A stretch of 23,414 nucleotides of DNA from Burkholderiales bacterium (GTDB lineage: Bacteria > Pseudomonadota > Gammaproteobacteria > Burkholderiales > SG8-39). Numbering within the stretch: position 1 is the first letter of the stretch; every line of letters starts with the position of its first letter. The DNA lies in assembly GCA_919902965.1 (NCBI GenBank), contig CAKKSJ010000228.1, forward strand, positions 1 to 23,414. Direction: 5' to 3'. The position numbers were made by a program, and so were the translations under genes. Below are positions 14,501-22,837 of the stretch, in pieces. The notes beneath the pieces are model-generated. The model searched no databases. It was not told the DNA's origin and saw only the letters and a list, made by a program, of their open reading frames with translations.

Positions 14501-15859
14501 TCACTTGACCGCCTCGCGCATGGTCACAAACTCTTCGGCTATGGTCGGGTGTATGCCTATGGTGGCATCGAACTGGCGTTTGGTCGCGCCGCACTTGAGC
14601 GCGACGGCGAAACCCTGGATGATCTCGCCGGCGTCCGGACCCACCATGTGCACACCGAGCACGCGTTCGGTGTTGCTGTCCACTACCAGTTTCATCAGCA
14701 CTTTTTCGCCGCTACCGGTCAGTTGATGGCGCAAGGACACGAATGTGGTGCGGTACACGTCGACGCCGCCGACGCGTTCGCGCGCCTTCGCCTCCGACAG
14801 GCCGACGCTGCCTATATTGGGGTTGCTGAAAATCGCGGTCGGTATGCCCTCGTAGTCCAGACTGCGGGCGCCGGTCCCGAATAGCTGTTCCGCCACGACC
14901 ATGCCCTCGGCAAGCGCCACCGGCGTGAGCTGCACGCGATCGATGACATCGCCCACGGCATAGATCGAGGGCACGCTCGATTGAAATTTTTCGTCGACCA
15001 CGACCGCACCGCTGGCGGACAGATTCACGCCGGCATGCTCCAAACCCAGTCCGCGAGTATTGGGCGCTCGGCCGGTTGCATACATCACGCAATCGGTTTC
15101 CAGCGCGTTGCCGTCCGCAAGCGTCGCGCGCAAGCCACCGCCTTGCGCGTCGCGTGCGATGCGCTCGATGCTGCTCCGCAAGCGAATCTGCATGCCTTTG
15201 TTTTTCATTTCCCCGGCGAGAAATGTGCCGAGATCGGCATCGAACTCTTTCAACAGACGTTCCCCGCGGTAGAGGAGCGTGGTATCCACGCCGAGCCCGT
15301 TGAAAATGGAAGCGAATTCGACCGCGATATAGCTGCCACCCACGACCAGCGCGCGCCTTGGCAACGCGCTCAAGTGGAACGCTTCGTTCGAGCTGATGGC
15401 AAACTCCGCACCGGGAACAGGCGGCACTACCGGCCAGCCGCCCGTCGCGACCAGGATGTAACGCGCGCTGATGCGCCTGCCGTCCAATTCGACGCTATGC
15501 GCATCGACGAGCGTGGCGCGCCCGCGCAGCAATGTGACGCCGGCGCCGGAAAGCAGTTTTTCGTATACACCGTTCAAGCGCGTGATCTCGCGATCCTTGT
15601 TGGCGACCAGTGTCTGCCAGTCGAACGCGGGAGCCGCCGCCTGCCAGCCGTAGCCCGCGGCATGATGGAAATCCTCGCCGTAGTGCGCCGCATAAGAAAA
15701 CAGCTTCTTTGGAATGCAACCCACGTTGACGCAGGTGCCGCCCAGATAACGCTCCTCGGCGACGGCGACGCGCGCGCCGAGACCGGCGGCATAGCGGCTC
15801 GCACGCACCCCGCCAGATCCGGCGCCTATGGTAAACAGGTCGTAATCGTACTGCGCCAT
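14501..15859 (-). CDS. gor: Glutathione-disulfide reductase
   Basis: A 452-residue flavoenzyme that reduces glutathione disulfide with NADPH in the cytoplasm. FAD-binding GAGSGGVRASRYAA starts at residue 12; the redox-active disulfide is C43/C48 in GGTCVNVGCIPKK; the NADPH domain has VVGGSYIAVEFASIFNGLG with following arginines (YRGER) that favour NADPH; the second FAD motif is YAVGDVIDRVQLTPVAL; the C-terminal catalytic pair H437/E442 lies in GIHPTIAEEFVTMR. This separates it from dihydrolipoamide dehydrogenase and mercuric reductase. The ATG at 15859 has GGGGAA seven bases upstream; an upstream TTG at 15889 is not needed. Divergent from gshA, so the 173-base gap (15860-16032) should hold both promoters; I see only a small inverted repeat there (ACCGGC 15898-15903 with GCCGGT 15909-15914). 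Confidence 0.96.
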   Translation of the reverse strand: MAQYDYDLFTIGAGSGGVRASRYAAGLGARVAVAEERYLGGTCVNVGCIPKKLFSYAAHYGEDFHHAAGYGWQAAAPAFDWQTLVANKDREITRLNGVYEKLLSGAGVTLLRGRATLVDAHSVELDGRRISARYILVATGGWPVVPPVPGAEFAISSNEAFHLSALPRRALVVGGSYIAVEFASIFNGLGVDTTLLYRGERLLKEFDADLGTFLAGEMKNKGMQIRLRSSIERIARDAQGGGLRATLADGNALETDCVMYATGRAPNTRGLGLEHAGVNLSASGAVVVDEKFQSSVPSIYAVGDVIDRVQLTPVALAEGMVVAEQLFGTGARSLDYEGIPTAIFSNPNIGSVGLSEAKARERVGGVDVYRTTFVSLRHQLTGSGEKVLMKLVVDSNTERVLGVHMVGPDAGEIIQGFAVALKCGATKRQFDATIGIHPTIAEEFVTMREAVK

Positions 15860-16032
15860 GGAGTTGTTCCCCGCTTGTGTCGTCCGCAAGCCGCGTTACC
15901 GGCAACCGGCCGGTGCATTGATCTGCGTGCGCTTCGTATGGTGAATCTGCATGGTAACGCAAAGAAGAACGCGCGGCAGCAACAGGTAGCGTGCTTCTGC
16001 TACCCTACGGGTATTGGAACCGAGGAACACGC

Positions 16033-17631
16033 ATGAATCGCATCGACCAGCTGCTGCACACGCTCCCGCCCCAGGTGCTGACGGGTATTCGACGCGGGAT
16101 CGAGAAGGAAAGCCTGCGCGTCAAGCCGGATGGCATGCTTGCAGATACGCCGCATCCTGCGGGACTCGGGTCGGCGCTGACTCACCCGCACATCACCACC
16201 GATTTCAGCGAATCCCAGCTCGAGCTGATCACCAGCGTGCACACAGACGTGGATGCCTGTCTCGCCGAACTCACTGAAATCCATCAGATTGTCTACCAGC
16301 AACTCGACGAGGAATTGCTGTGGTGCCCGAGCATGCCCTGTGGCCTGCCGGCGGACGACGACATTCCGATCGGCCGCTACGGCAACTCCAATCTGGGCCG
16401 CGCCAAGACGGTGTATCGGCAGGGCCTTGCGCATCGCTACGGCAAGCGCATGCAGACCATCTCGGGCGTACACTACAACTTCTCCTTGCCGGAATCAGTC
16501 TGGCCGATCCTGCAGGAGGCCGATGCCGCCAGCGGTCCGGTGATCGGCTACAAGGTCAGCGCATATTTCCATCTGATTCGCAACTTCCGGCGTCATTCCT
16601 GGCTGCTGCTCTATTTATTCGGTGCCTCGCCCACGGTTTGCCGCAGCTTCGTCGCCGGGCGGACGCACGAGCTGCAGGAACTCAAGAGCGGCACGCTGTA
16701 TCTGCCAGGCGCCACTTCTCTGCGCATGGGGCCGCTAGGCTATCAAAGCGACGCGCAGGCGTCCCTGGCAGTGAGCTTCAACAGCTTGCGCAGCTACGCG
16801 GAATCCCTGAATGCGGCCTTGACCCGGCCCTACCCCCCCTACGAAGCCATCGGGCTGCGCAAAGGCGAGGACTACCTGCAGCTAGGCACTACGCTGTTGC
16901 AGATCGAAAACGAGTTCTACGGCACCATCAGGCCCAAGCCACGCTTTCATTCGGGGGAACGCCCCTTGTACGCCCTGGGCGAGCGCGGCGTCGAGTACCT
17001 CGAAGTGCGCTGCATGGACAACGACCCGTTTTCTCCGGTCGGCATCGCCGCAAGCACCATGCGCTTTCTGGACATTTTTCTGCTGCACTGCCTGCTCCAT
17101 GCAAGCCCTGCGGATACACCGGAGGAAAACGCCGCGATGTCGCGCAACCAGCACGACGTGGCCTTGCGCGGCCGCGATCCGAACCTGCGCCTGATCAGGC
17201 GCGGCGAAGAACTCAGCCTGGCCGAATGGAGCCGCGCTCTGCTCGCTGAGTGCGAGCCGATCGCCGCGGCCCTGGACCATGCGCACACCGGCAACGCCTA
17301 CCGGAATGCCCTCGCGGCGGCGCGCGCTGCCTGCGCCGATGCTTCGAGCACGCGTTCGGCACGGGTTCTCGCGGAGATCCGCAAAAGCGCGGACATTTCC
17401 TACGTCGCTTTCGCACTGGCGCAGTCCGCCCGCCACCGGCGCGCACTGCAGGAACATCCCCCTGCTCGAGAGGTCGAGGCGCGCTATGCAGACATGGCTA
17501 GGGAATCACTTGCGGCCCAGCGGCGAATCGAAGCCGCCGACACGCTGCCCTTTGAAACCTACCGCCAGCAATACCTGTCGAAAGACCTCATGAGCGGAAC
17601 TTTGCTGCGTTCGTCGGACCAGGACGGCTGA
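16033..17631 (+). CDS. gshA: Glutamate-cysteine ligase (class I, E. coli type)
   Basis: First enzyme of glutathione synthesis: joins glutamate and cysteine through the gamma-carboxyl with ATP. The 532 residues match the E. coli GshA size class (518). Conserved parts are the metal/ATP glutamates in GIRRGIEKESLRV (E24, E26), HPHITTDFSESQLELIT, the segment TISGVHYNFSLPE (about 140-152), and YLEVRCMDNDPFSPVGI (about 320-336). ATG at 16033 has GAGGA six bases upstream; the frame is open to a GTG at 15991, which lacks that support. It is divergent from gor, placing synthesis and recycling of glutathione together; gshB is not in view. Convergent with the PAS-GAF gene downstream. Confidence 0.95.
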   Translation: MNRIDQLLHTLPPQVLTGIRRGIEKESLRVKPDGMLADTPHPAGLGSALTHPHITTDFSESQLELITSVHTDVDACLAELTEIHQIVYQQLDEELLWCPSMPCGLPADDDIPIGRYGNSNLGRAKTVYRQGLAHRYGKRMQTISGVHYNFSLPESVWPILQEADAASGPVIGYKVSAYFHLIRNFRRHSWLLLYLFGASPTVCRSFVAGRTHELQELKSGTLYLPGATSLRMGPLGYQSDAQASLAVSFNSLRSYAESLNAALTRPYPPYEAIGLRKGEDYLQLGTTLLQIENEFYGTIRPKPRFHSGERPLYALGERGVEYLEVRCMDNDPFSPVGIAASTMRFLDIFLLHCLLHASPADTPEENAAMSRNQHDVALRGRDPNLRLIRRGEELSLAEWSRALLAECEPIAAALDHAHTGNAYRNALAAARAACADASSTRSARVLAEIRKSADISYVAFALAQSARHRRALQEHPPAREVEARYADMARESLAAQRRIEAADTLPFETYRQQYLSKDLMSGTLLRSSDQDG

Positions 17632-17651
17632 ACCGAAGCGCGCGCGGCAAA

Positions 17652-17690
17652 GCTGCCGGCAATCTGCAGCCCCGCGACGGGACCGGCAGC
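17652..17690. terminator. Possible bidirectional terminator between gshA and the PAS-GAF gene
   Basis: GCTGCCGG (17652-17659) and CCGGCAGC (17683-17690) form an 8-bp perfect stem around a 23-base loop in the 86-base gap between convergent genes. On the minus strand TTTG follows; on the plus strand GTCTTC follows. The T-runs are poor and the loop long, so terminator function is uncertain though the location fits. Confidence 0.4.
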
Positions 17691-17717
17691 GTCTTCAACC
17701 TCCCTTTCACCCTATCC

Positions 17718-18908
17718 TTACTGCACTATCGTGTAGGCGTCTTTTCCACGCATGCGCTGCAGGAATCCGCCGACCTGGCTGCCAATCGCCGTCACGGTCG
17801 ACAAAAACTGCGCGTGCGGCTGCGGAATTTCGCGACTGTTAAAGGCGAACACGCCGATGGTCTTTCCTTCCGCTTTCACCGGAAATACGAAGGCGCCACG
17901 CAGGCCGGATTGTTCCTTGAAGATCACCGTCACCGCACGTGCGTCCTTGGTCACATCCGCTATCCACAAGGGCTGCCCGGACTGCCAGACTTTGCCTACC
18001 ATACCCTCGCCCGGGCCGTAGGTGATGTCCCGCGCCGCAGCGAGAAATCCCTGAATTGCTGCACCCGGCAGGTTCCAGAATTCGGCCAGACGCAACACGC
18101 CTGCAGCATCGTCCACGCGCAGGTAGCGGCCGCAATCCCAGTTTTGCGTTTGGCAGATGGCGCGGATTACGCCGCGGAGCGCATCCGAGGTGCCTTCGGC
18201 GCGGTCCAGGCAAGCCTCCACCGCATTCCCAAGTTCCAGCATTCTCGCGGCGTTGTTGCGCTCCGTGATGTCTCTGAAGATACAGATTGCGTGCCATTTT
18301 TTGTCCAGGTTCACGCCGGAAACAGAAACCTCGGTGACGATCTCCCCCCCGTCCCTGCGCAAACCCGCAAGCTCCAGAGTCTTGCCGATAACCGGACCCT
18401 TTCCCGTCTTTCTGAAATCGATAAAGTTTCTTTCGAATTCCGCGCGGTGCTGCGCCGGAATAATCAACTCATGCAGCTTCTTTCCCTGCACTTCCTCCCG
18501 GCTGTAGCCGAATATTCTTTGCCCCGCATCATTCCAGAAGGCGATCCTGCCCAGGTGGTCCATCATGACGACGGCATCCTGCGCAGCAGCGCTGACCACC
18601 CGAACCCGTTCTTCCGCGAGGCTGTGCTTCGCCAGCACCTCGCGCATCATGTACATGGACGCAACGATAAGCAGCGAGAAGCCCAGCCCCATCCATTCGT
18701 CGGCGGCCTGGTAGATCTCCGCGCCTGTGCTGCCGCGCTCCATGCTATAATTCAGGACGCTGCGAAACCACTGCACCAGCAGCGCGCCGGATAGAAGAAT
18801 CCAGCCCACCACCCAACCTGACAGCCGGATGTCCGAAAAAGCCAGCCCGATGCCGATAAGCAGCAGGAACAGCGACGCGAGTTCGATCGGCGCCGGGATT
18901 CCAGTCAT
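17718..18908 (-). CDS. Membrane PAS-GAF sensor protein without an output domain
   Basis: A 396-residue protein with three predicted membrane helices (about 9-24, 33-48 and 73-89), then a PAS domain (about 103-216, with DAVVMMDHLGRIAFWNDAGQRIFGY and FRDITERN) and a GAF domain (about 240-387, with GEGMVGKVWQSGQPLWIADV and FPVKAEGKTIGVFAFNS). It ends nine residues after the GAF fold: no histidine kinase, GGDEF, EAL or cyclase region is present, although such input modules usually feed one. No frameshifted output domain is visible downstream, where gshA ends convergently. It may signal through a partner, perhaps the diguanylate cyclase encoded divergently at 19346-20683. The ATG at 18908 has no good ribosome site. 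Confidence 0.85.
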   Translation of the reverse strand: MTGIPAPIELASLFLLLIGIGLAFSDIRLSGWVVGWILLSGALLVQWFRSVLNYSMERGSTGAEIYQAADEWMGLGFSLLIVASMYMMREVLAKHSLAEERVRVVSAAAQDAVVMMDHLGRIAFWNDAGQRIFGYSREEVQGKKLHELIIPAQHRAEFERNFIDFRKTGKGPVIGKTLELAGLRRDGGEIVTEVSVSGVNLDKKWHAICIFRDITERNNAARMLELGNAVEACLDRAEGTSDALRGVIRAICQTQNWDCGRYLRVDDAAGVLRLAEFWNLPGAAIQGFLAAARDITYGPGEGMVGKVWQSGQPLWIADVTKDARAVTVIFKEQSGLRGAFVFPVKAEGKTIGVFAFNSREIPQPHAQFLSTVTAIGSQVGGFLQRMRGKDAYTIVQ

Positions 18909-19345
18909 CTCGGGCAGTGGCGGAATGTTGAACGAAATCGCGTGATTGCCACGTGTGGCTACTCCTCTCTTTTCCCGGTTGCTCCGGCGGTGCCAAATTA
19001 CACGCTATCCTGCGCCTGCACGTCAAGCCCGGCAGCATCAGCGCGATGGCCAGTTGCCGGCCGCGCTGCGTACGGGTAGCCTAGGGGCTGGCGATGCCCA
19101 TCCAAAGCCGCGCAAGGGGAATTGCAACCGAGCAAACCCGGAGGAAGAACTGATGAACCTGCGATTTCTGATGCTAGTGGCGCTGCTGACGGTACGCTTC
19201 GACAACGGCGACGAACGCGTATATAGCTTCGATCATGACCCTGCAATGCTTGCAGGTGACCTGGTCAGAGCCTCCGGCGCCAGCATCGTCCGGCGCTGAA
19301 ACCACTCAGAAATTTCGCCACAGACCCCCTGGAAGAACGAAGCGC
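18909..19345. other. Divergent intergenic region with one possible small ORF
   Basis: The 437 bases between the PAS-GAF gene and the diguanylate cyclase hold the two divergent promoters, neither of which I can place with confidence. The only gene-like part is the 48-codon frame at 19153-19299. I looked at 19010-19150 for a c-di-GMP (GEMM) riboswitch because the next large gene makes c-di-GMP, but the conserved GCAAA core is absent. Confidence 0.6.
19153..19299 (+). CDS. Possible 48-residue small protein upstream of the diguanylate cyclase
   Basis: An ATG preceded by a near-perfect ribosome site (GGAGGAA at 19140-19146, spacing 6) opens a 48-codon frame. The protein begins like a signal or lipoprotein leader (MNLRFLMLVALLT) and continues VRFDNGDERVYSFDHDP...GDLVR.SGASIVRR. 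The second part resembles the C-terminal strand pattern of SlyB/17-kDa-antigen-like surface proteins (xVRxDNGxxxxYxxxxxPxxxxGDxVRxxxGxIxR), so the ORF could be a deletion product joining a leader to the end of such a protein, or a real small protein. It ends 46 bases before the diguanylate cyclase and may be co-transcribed. The ribosome site is the main support; function is unknown. Confidence 0.45.
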   Translation: MNLRFLMLVALLTVRFDNGDERVYSFDHDPAMLAGDLVRASGASIVRR

Positions 19346-20683
19346 ATGGATGACATGGTCAAAAAGGGCAGCGATGCGGTGCCTGCGCAAGGCGCCGCCA
19401 ACTCGGGCGAGCTGCGGCCCGATGCCCAGGCCATGCTCCAGCTATTTCTGGACTACCTGCCCAGCGGCGTGACGCTGATGGGCCCGGATCTTAAGCTGAT
19501 CGCGTGCAACGCGAAATTCAAGGAATTGCTGGACTTCCCCGAGGACCTCTTCGCCGACGGCCAGGCTACGCTGGCGCGGTTCATCCGCTTTAATGCGCTG
19601 CGCGGCGACTACGGGTCCGGCGATCCCGATGCAATCACTGCCGCCGCCGTCGATCGGGCTCGAAAAATGGAGCCGCATGTGTTCGAGCGCACGCGGCCAG
19701 ACGGAACGGTTCTGGAAATCCGCGGAACCCCGCTGACAGGCGGCGGCTTTCTCTCCATCTATACCGACATCACCGAACGCAAACGGGCGGAAAAGGCTTT
19801 GCTTGACAGCGATACCGAACTGCGCCTGCTGACCGACAATGTGCCGGCGATGATCCTCTATGTGGAGCGGAACATGCATTGCGTTTTCGCCAACAAACGC
19901 TACGCCGATTTTTTCGGATTCGACCCTGCCGATATCATCGGCAGGCCTTTGCGTGAAATCGTCGGAGATGCCGCTTACGCGAATCTGGAAGCGCATTTCA
20001 ATCGGGCATTCGCCGGCCATCCGCTTGCGTATCAACGATTGGCCGAACTCAAGAACGGCGAACAACGCTGGCTCGAAGTCAAGCTAGTGCCTCATCCGGA
20101 GGTAAATGGACAGATCCCCGGGTGCTATTCCATGGCGACCGACATTACCGAACAGCAGCACGCGGCGCAGCGCATCCACCATCTGGCGCACCACGACAGC
20201 CTCACCGGCCTTCCCAACCGCTTGCTGTTCAACGACCGCCTGGGCCAGGCGATCAGTCTTGCCAAACGCGACTCTGCGCGCTTTGCCCTCCTCTACCTCG
20301 ACCTGGACAGGTTCAAACCGGTGAACGATACGCTCGGTCACAACGCCGGCGACGAACTTCTGCGCGATGCCAGCAATAGAATACGGCAGCTGGTGCGCGA
20401 GTCGGATACCGTCGCGCGAGTCGGGGGCGATGAATTTGCCGTGATTCTGCGTGACATTAACAGCCGCGAAAGCGTTTCCGCCGTCGCAGACAAGATCGTT
20501 ACTGCCATAGCCGAACCGTTTTACCTGGAACGCCAAAAGCAAAGCGTAGACATCGGCACCTGCATCGGCATCGCCATCTATCCGGACGACGCACAGGAGC
20601 ACGAAACCCTGATCAAACTGGCGGACGCGGCCATGTACAGCGCGAAAACGCATAGGTCCTGTTTTCGCTTTTTCACCGCCTAG
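19346..20683 (+). CDS. PAS-PAS-GGDEF diguanylate cyclase
   Basis: A 445-residue soluble enzyme predicted to make c-di-GMP from two GTP. PAS-1 covers about 35-145 (PDLKLIACNAKFKELLDFP, ending YTDITERKRAE); PAS-2 about 155-270 (ending MATDITEQQ). The GGDEF domain (about 278-445) has the complete active site: D319/D321 region LDLDRFKPVND, GGDEF at 360-364, and the product-inhibition I-site RxxD as R351-D354. It is thus the only intact c-di-GMP enzyme in the window, in contrast to the degenerate pair at 8647-11144. ATG at 19346 has GGAAGA upstream with good spacing; ATG at 19355 is an alternative. No transmembrane segment; the PAS domains imply sensing of a small ligand or redox state in the cytoplasm. 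The cupin gene follows after 17 bases. Confidence 0.93.
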   Translation: MDDMVKKGSDAVPAQGAANSGELRPDAQAMLQLFLDYLPSGVTLMGPDLKLIACNAKFKELLDFPEDLFADGQATLARFIRFNALRGDYGSGDPDAITAAAVDRARKMEPHVFERTRPDGTVLEIRGTPLTGGGFLSIYTDITERKRAEKALLDSDTELRLLTDNVPAMILYVERNMHCVFANKRYADFFGFDPADIIGRPLREIVGDAAYANLEAHFNRAFAGHPLAYQRLAELKNGEQRWLEVKLVPHPEVNGQIPGCYSMATDITEQQHAAQRIHHLAHHDSLTGLPNRLLFNDRLGQAISLAKRDSARFALLYLDLDRFKPVNDTLGHNAGDELLRDASNRIRQLVRESDTVARVGGDEFAVILRDINSRESVSAVADKIVTAIAEPFYLERQKQSVDIGTCIGIAIYPDDAQEHETLIKLADAAMYSAKTHRSCFRFFTA

Positions 20684-20700
20684 ACGCAGAGACTGCACGC

Positions 20701-21030
20701 ATGGAAATGACAGGAATACCGTTCGCCACCACCGATTGGTCGAAGATCGATCCCAGCGAACACAAGGGAGAACGCGGTGTTGCCTACTGGCGCACACGCC
20801 AGTTCGGACCCATCCGCGTGCGCCTGGTCGAATATACGCCCGGCTATCTGGCGGACCACTGGTGCTCGAAGGGGCATATCCTGCTCTGCCTCGAAGGGGA
20901 ATTGCATACCGAGCTTCGCGACGGGCGACAGTATGTGCTGCAACCCGGCATGAGCTATCAGGTCGCCGACGGCGCCGAGGCGCATCGTTCATCCACGACC
21001 GTAGGCGCGAAGCTGTTCGTGGTCGACTGA
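20701..21030 (+). CDS. Small cupin with DHWC motif
   Basis: A 109-residue single-domain cupin (beta-barrel) protein. It carries D52-H53-W54-C55 followed by KGH (57-59) and a later E65/H95, the pattern of the DHCW-motif cupin family, whose biochemical role is not known; His and Glu/Cys residues could bind a metal. Length is normal for the family. ATG at 20701 is used; ATG at 20707 in the same frame is possible, and neither has a strong ribosome site (GCAGAGA). It lies 17 bases after the diguanylate cyclase and is likely co-transcribed with it. Its end is four bases from the end of the convergent Nudix gene. Confidence 0.85.
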   Translation: MEMTGIPFATTDWSKIDPSEHKGERGVAYWRTRQFGPIRVRLVEYTPGYLADHWCSKGHILLCLEGELHTELRDGRQYVLQPGMSYQVADGAEAHRSSTTVGAKLFVVD

Positions 21031-21034
21031 GCGT

Positions 21035-21661
21035 TCAGTTCCAGGCCCAGACCGGCTGCTCCAGGTGCGCCACGCGCGTGGACCGGCCATGCACCGCGAC
21101 TTCAATAAACTGGTACAGCACCGCCGCTGTGGGCGCATGGATCAGCGTGCCCAGCAAAGGATAGCGGATTACCGGCTGATCGCTTTCCGGGATGGAAACA
21201 AATTCGGGCGAACCCGGCTGGCTGAATTCAGCCAGGTGCACCCGGTAAATAACTTCGACCTCTGCAGGATTTGCGTGCATGCGCGCCTGGTCTGGCGCCC
21301 ACGCCACGATCGGCGTGATCAGATAGCCTGAGCGCGTGGGGTAGTCATCCAGAGATCCGAGTGCGGCCTCGCGCGGAAGTTCCAGGCCGATTTCCTCGCG
21401 CGCTTCACGCAGCGCCGCGTCCACGGCGGACTCGCCCGCATCTACGCGCCCGCCGGGCAGCGCGAACTGCCCGGAATGCGCGCTCAGCTGCTTCGCACGC
21501 AGCGTCAGCACTAGCGCTGCGCCGCCCTCGCCGTCATCGGTAAGAATCACGCACACGGCCGCACGCTTGAGTCCGGCCGAAGGCAGAATTGCTGCGGGGC
21601 GCAGTGCAAGATTGCGGGAAATCCGCGCGCGCAGCGCCGCATCAAAACACAGATTGTTCAT
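21035..21661 (-). CDS. Nudix hydrolase, CoA pyrophosphatase-like (NudL/YeaB type)
   Basis: A 208-residue hydrolase. The Nudix box G-x5-E-x7-REAREEIGL spans residues 71-93 (G71, E77, R85, E86, E89, E90). Just before it is VLTLRAKQLSAHSGQFALPGG (51-71), the NudL/PCD1-type (UPF0035) signature that marks coenzyme A pyrophosphatases, which cleave CoA or acyl-CoA to phosphopantetheine and 3',5'-ADP. ATG at 21661 has GCGAGG four bases upstream. It lies 30 bases after the D-2-hydroxyacid dehydrogenase gene on the same strand, so the two probably form an operon. Substrate is inferred from family. Confidence 0.92.
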   Translation of the reverse strand: MNNLCFDAALRARISRNLALRPAAILPSAGLKRAAVCVILTDDGEGGAALVLTLRAKQLSAHSGQFALPGGRVDAGESAVDAALREAREEIGLELPREAALGSLDDYPTRSGYLITPIVAWAPDQARMHANPAEVEVIYRVHLAEFSQPGSPEFVSIPESDQPVIRYPLLGTLIHAPTAAVLYQFIEVAVHGRSTRVAHLEQPVWAWN

Positions 21662-21691
21662 GCAGCCTCGCGCATCGGTCCGGGAGGTATT

Positions 21692-22672
21692 TCAATATCC
21701 CCGCTCGCGGTCGACCAGCGCGACCAACGCGTCGCCGGCCAGGAAACGCCCCATATTTTCAGCGAACATGGCGGCGACGGTTTCGTCGCGGTGCGCATCC
21801 AGCCCGCCTATATGCGGGAGCACGGTAATACCTTCGGTCAACCAGAATACATGCTCGGCAGGCAGCGGCTCCGTGCGATAGACATCGAGTACCGCGCCGG
21901 CGATGGTCTTTGCCTGCACCGCCTCCACCAGGTCGCTGTCGACGACCAGCGAACCACGCCCGAAATTGAGCAGGTAGGCGTTGCTGCGCATCGCCTTGAA
22001 GCGCGCGGCGTTCATGAACCCTTCCGTCAACGGGGTAAGCGGCAACAGCAGCAGCACGAAATCCGACTGCGACAACACTTCGTCGGTGGCTTCAGGCGGG
22101 TAGATTTTCTCCACCTGTGCCACGGGATCCGCGGCGCGCCGCGTGCCGATCACGCGCAACTCCAGAGCGCTCGCCTTTTTAGCGAGCTCGCGGCCGATTT
22201 CGCCCAGTCCAAGTATGCCCAAAGTCTTTCCGGCCAGCGGCTCCGAAAACCGCCTCACCCAGCGCCGGTCGCGTTGATCCAGCGTTGCTTGCGCGTAAGG
22301 CTTGGTCAGATGGAACAAAGCGCCGAGAATATTCTCCGGCATTTGCACGCGATGCGTGCCGCGTGCGCAACTCAGCGCTATTCCGGGGTTCAAATCAGGC
22401 CGCGAAACCCAGTGTTCGACACCGGCGGTGAGCGCCTGGATCCAGCGCAGCTTCGGCATACTAGCCAGCAACCCGGGCGGTGCCACCCTGGCGAGCAGTA
22501 TGTCGGTGCGCGCAAGTTGCGCGTCGCTCGGCTGCTGATCGGAGCGCAGCAGCTGAACGTCCAGACTGGCGCCGAATCCGGCGCGCTTCAGCGCCTGGGC
22601 ATAGGTCTCGGCTTCATCCAGCCACAGCAGTGCCGATAAGCGGGTCTCCTCCGGCGTGCTTGCTTCTTCCAT
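21692..22672 (-). CDS. D-isomer-specific 2-hydroxyacid dehydrogenase
   Basis: A 326-residue NAD(P)-dependent dehydrogenase, possibly a glyoxylate/hydroxypyruvate reductase of the GhrA type. The nucleotide-binding loop is GLGEIG (155-160); after the second strand come GTRR residues (R178, R179) where an acidic residue would indicate NADH, so NADPH is more likely. The catalytic triad is R239 (in NFGRGS), E268 (in DVYRTEPLP) and H287 (in LPHIGG). Length fits the family. ATG at 22672 has only a weak ribosome site (GGCAAG). First of two genes with the Nudix hydrolase. Core chromosome ends here; a tRNA remnant begins 99 bases further right. Confidence 0.93.
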   Translation of the reverse strand: MEEASTPEETRLSALLWLDEAETYAQALKRAGFGASLDVQLLRSDQQPSDAQLARTDILLARVAPPGLLASMPKLRWIQALTAGVEHWVSRPDLNPGIALSCARGTHRVQMPENILGALFHLTKPYAQATLDQRDRRWVRRFSEPLAGKTLGILGLGEIGRELAKKASALELRVIGTRRAADPVAQVEKIYPPEATDEVLSQSDFVLLLLPLTPLTEGFMNAARFKAMRSNAYLLNFGRGSLVVDSDLVEAVQAKTIAGAVLDVYRTEPLPAEHVFWLTEGITVLPHIGGLDAHRDETVAAMFAENMGRFLAGDALVALVDRERGY

Positions 22673-22743
22673 GTGCTTGCCAATTTACAACCGATTCACC
22701 GGTGCCGGGTGCGATTTTTGATGTTACGCCCGGTGTCGTGAAC

Positions 22744-22772
22744 TTGATATCCAGTAACTATTTGATGATACT
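22744..22772 (+). promoter_or_regulatory. Possible promoter for the toxin-antitoxin pair
   Basis: TTGATA (22744-22749, five of six) and GATACT (22767-22772, four of six) are separated by 17 bases, an ideal sigma-70 spacing. The inverted repeat CCAGTA/TACTGG (22751-22756 with 22769-22774) lies between and over the -10 and could be the antitoxin operator. Transcription would cross the tRNA fragment before reaching the toxin ATG at 22838. Confidence 0.35.
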
Positions 22773-22815
22773 GGCGTCCCCAGGGAGATTCGAACCCCCG
22801 AATTCAGCGTGAAAG
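22772..22815 (-). pseudogene. 3' half of tRNA-Glu (attachment-site remnant)
   Basis: Read on the minus strand this gives the anticodon loop CTTTCAC (anticodon TTC, Glu), ten bases, the T-arm GGGGG-TTCGAAT-CTCCC, the acceptor strand TGGGGAC, discriminator G and CCA. The 44-base length from anticodon loop to CCA equals that of E. coli tRNA-Glu as I remember it. The bases left of the anticodon loop (22816-22847) bear no similarity to a tRNA 5' half and the anticodon stem cannot pair, so this is not a functional gene. Such 3' fragments are typical of att sites left by integrases that target tRNA genes. Confidence 0.78.
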
Positions 22816-22837
22816 CGTTTCTCTTTAAGTTATCAAA

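Noticed and set aside
15859..15889. TTG start extending glutathione reductase by ten residues
   Set aside because: The ATG at 15859 has GGGGAA at good spacing and gives the normal N-terminus of the family.
19010..19150. Possible c-di-GMP riboswitch before the diguanylate cyclase
   Set aside because: The GEMM core and tetraloop receptor sequences are missing; only a loosely similar GGTAGCC-like stretch is present.
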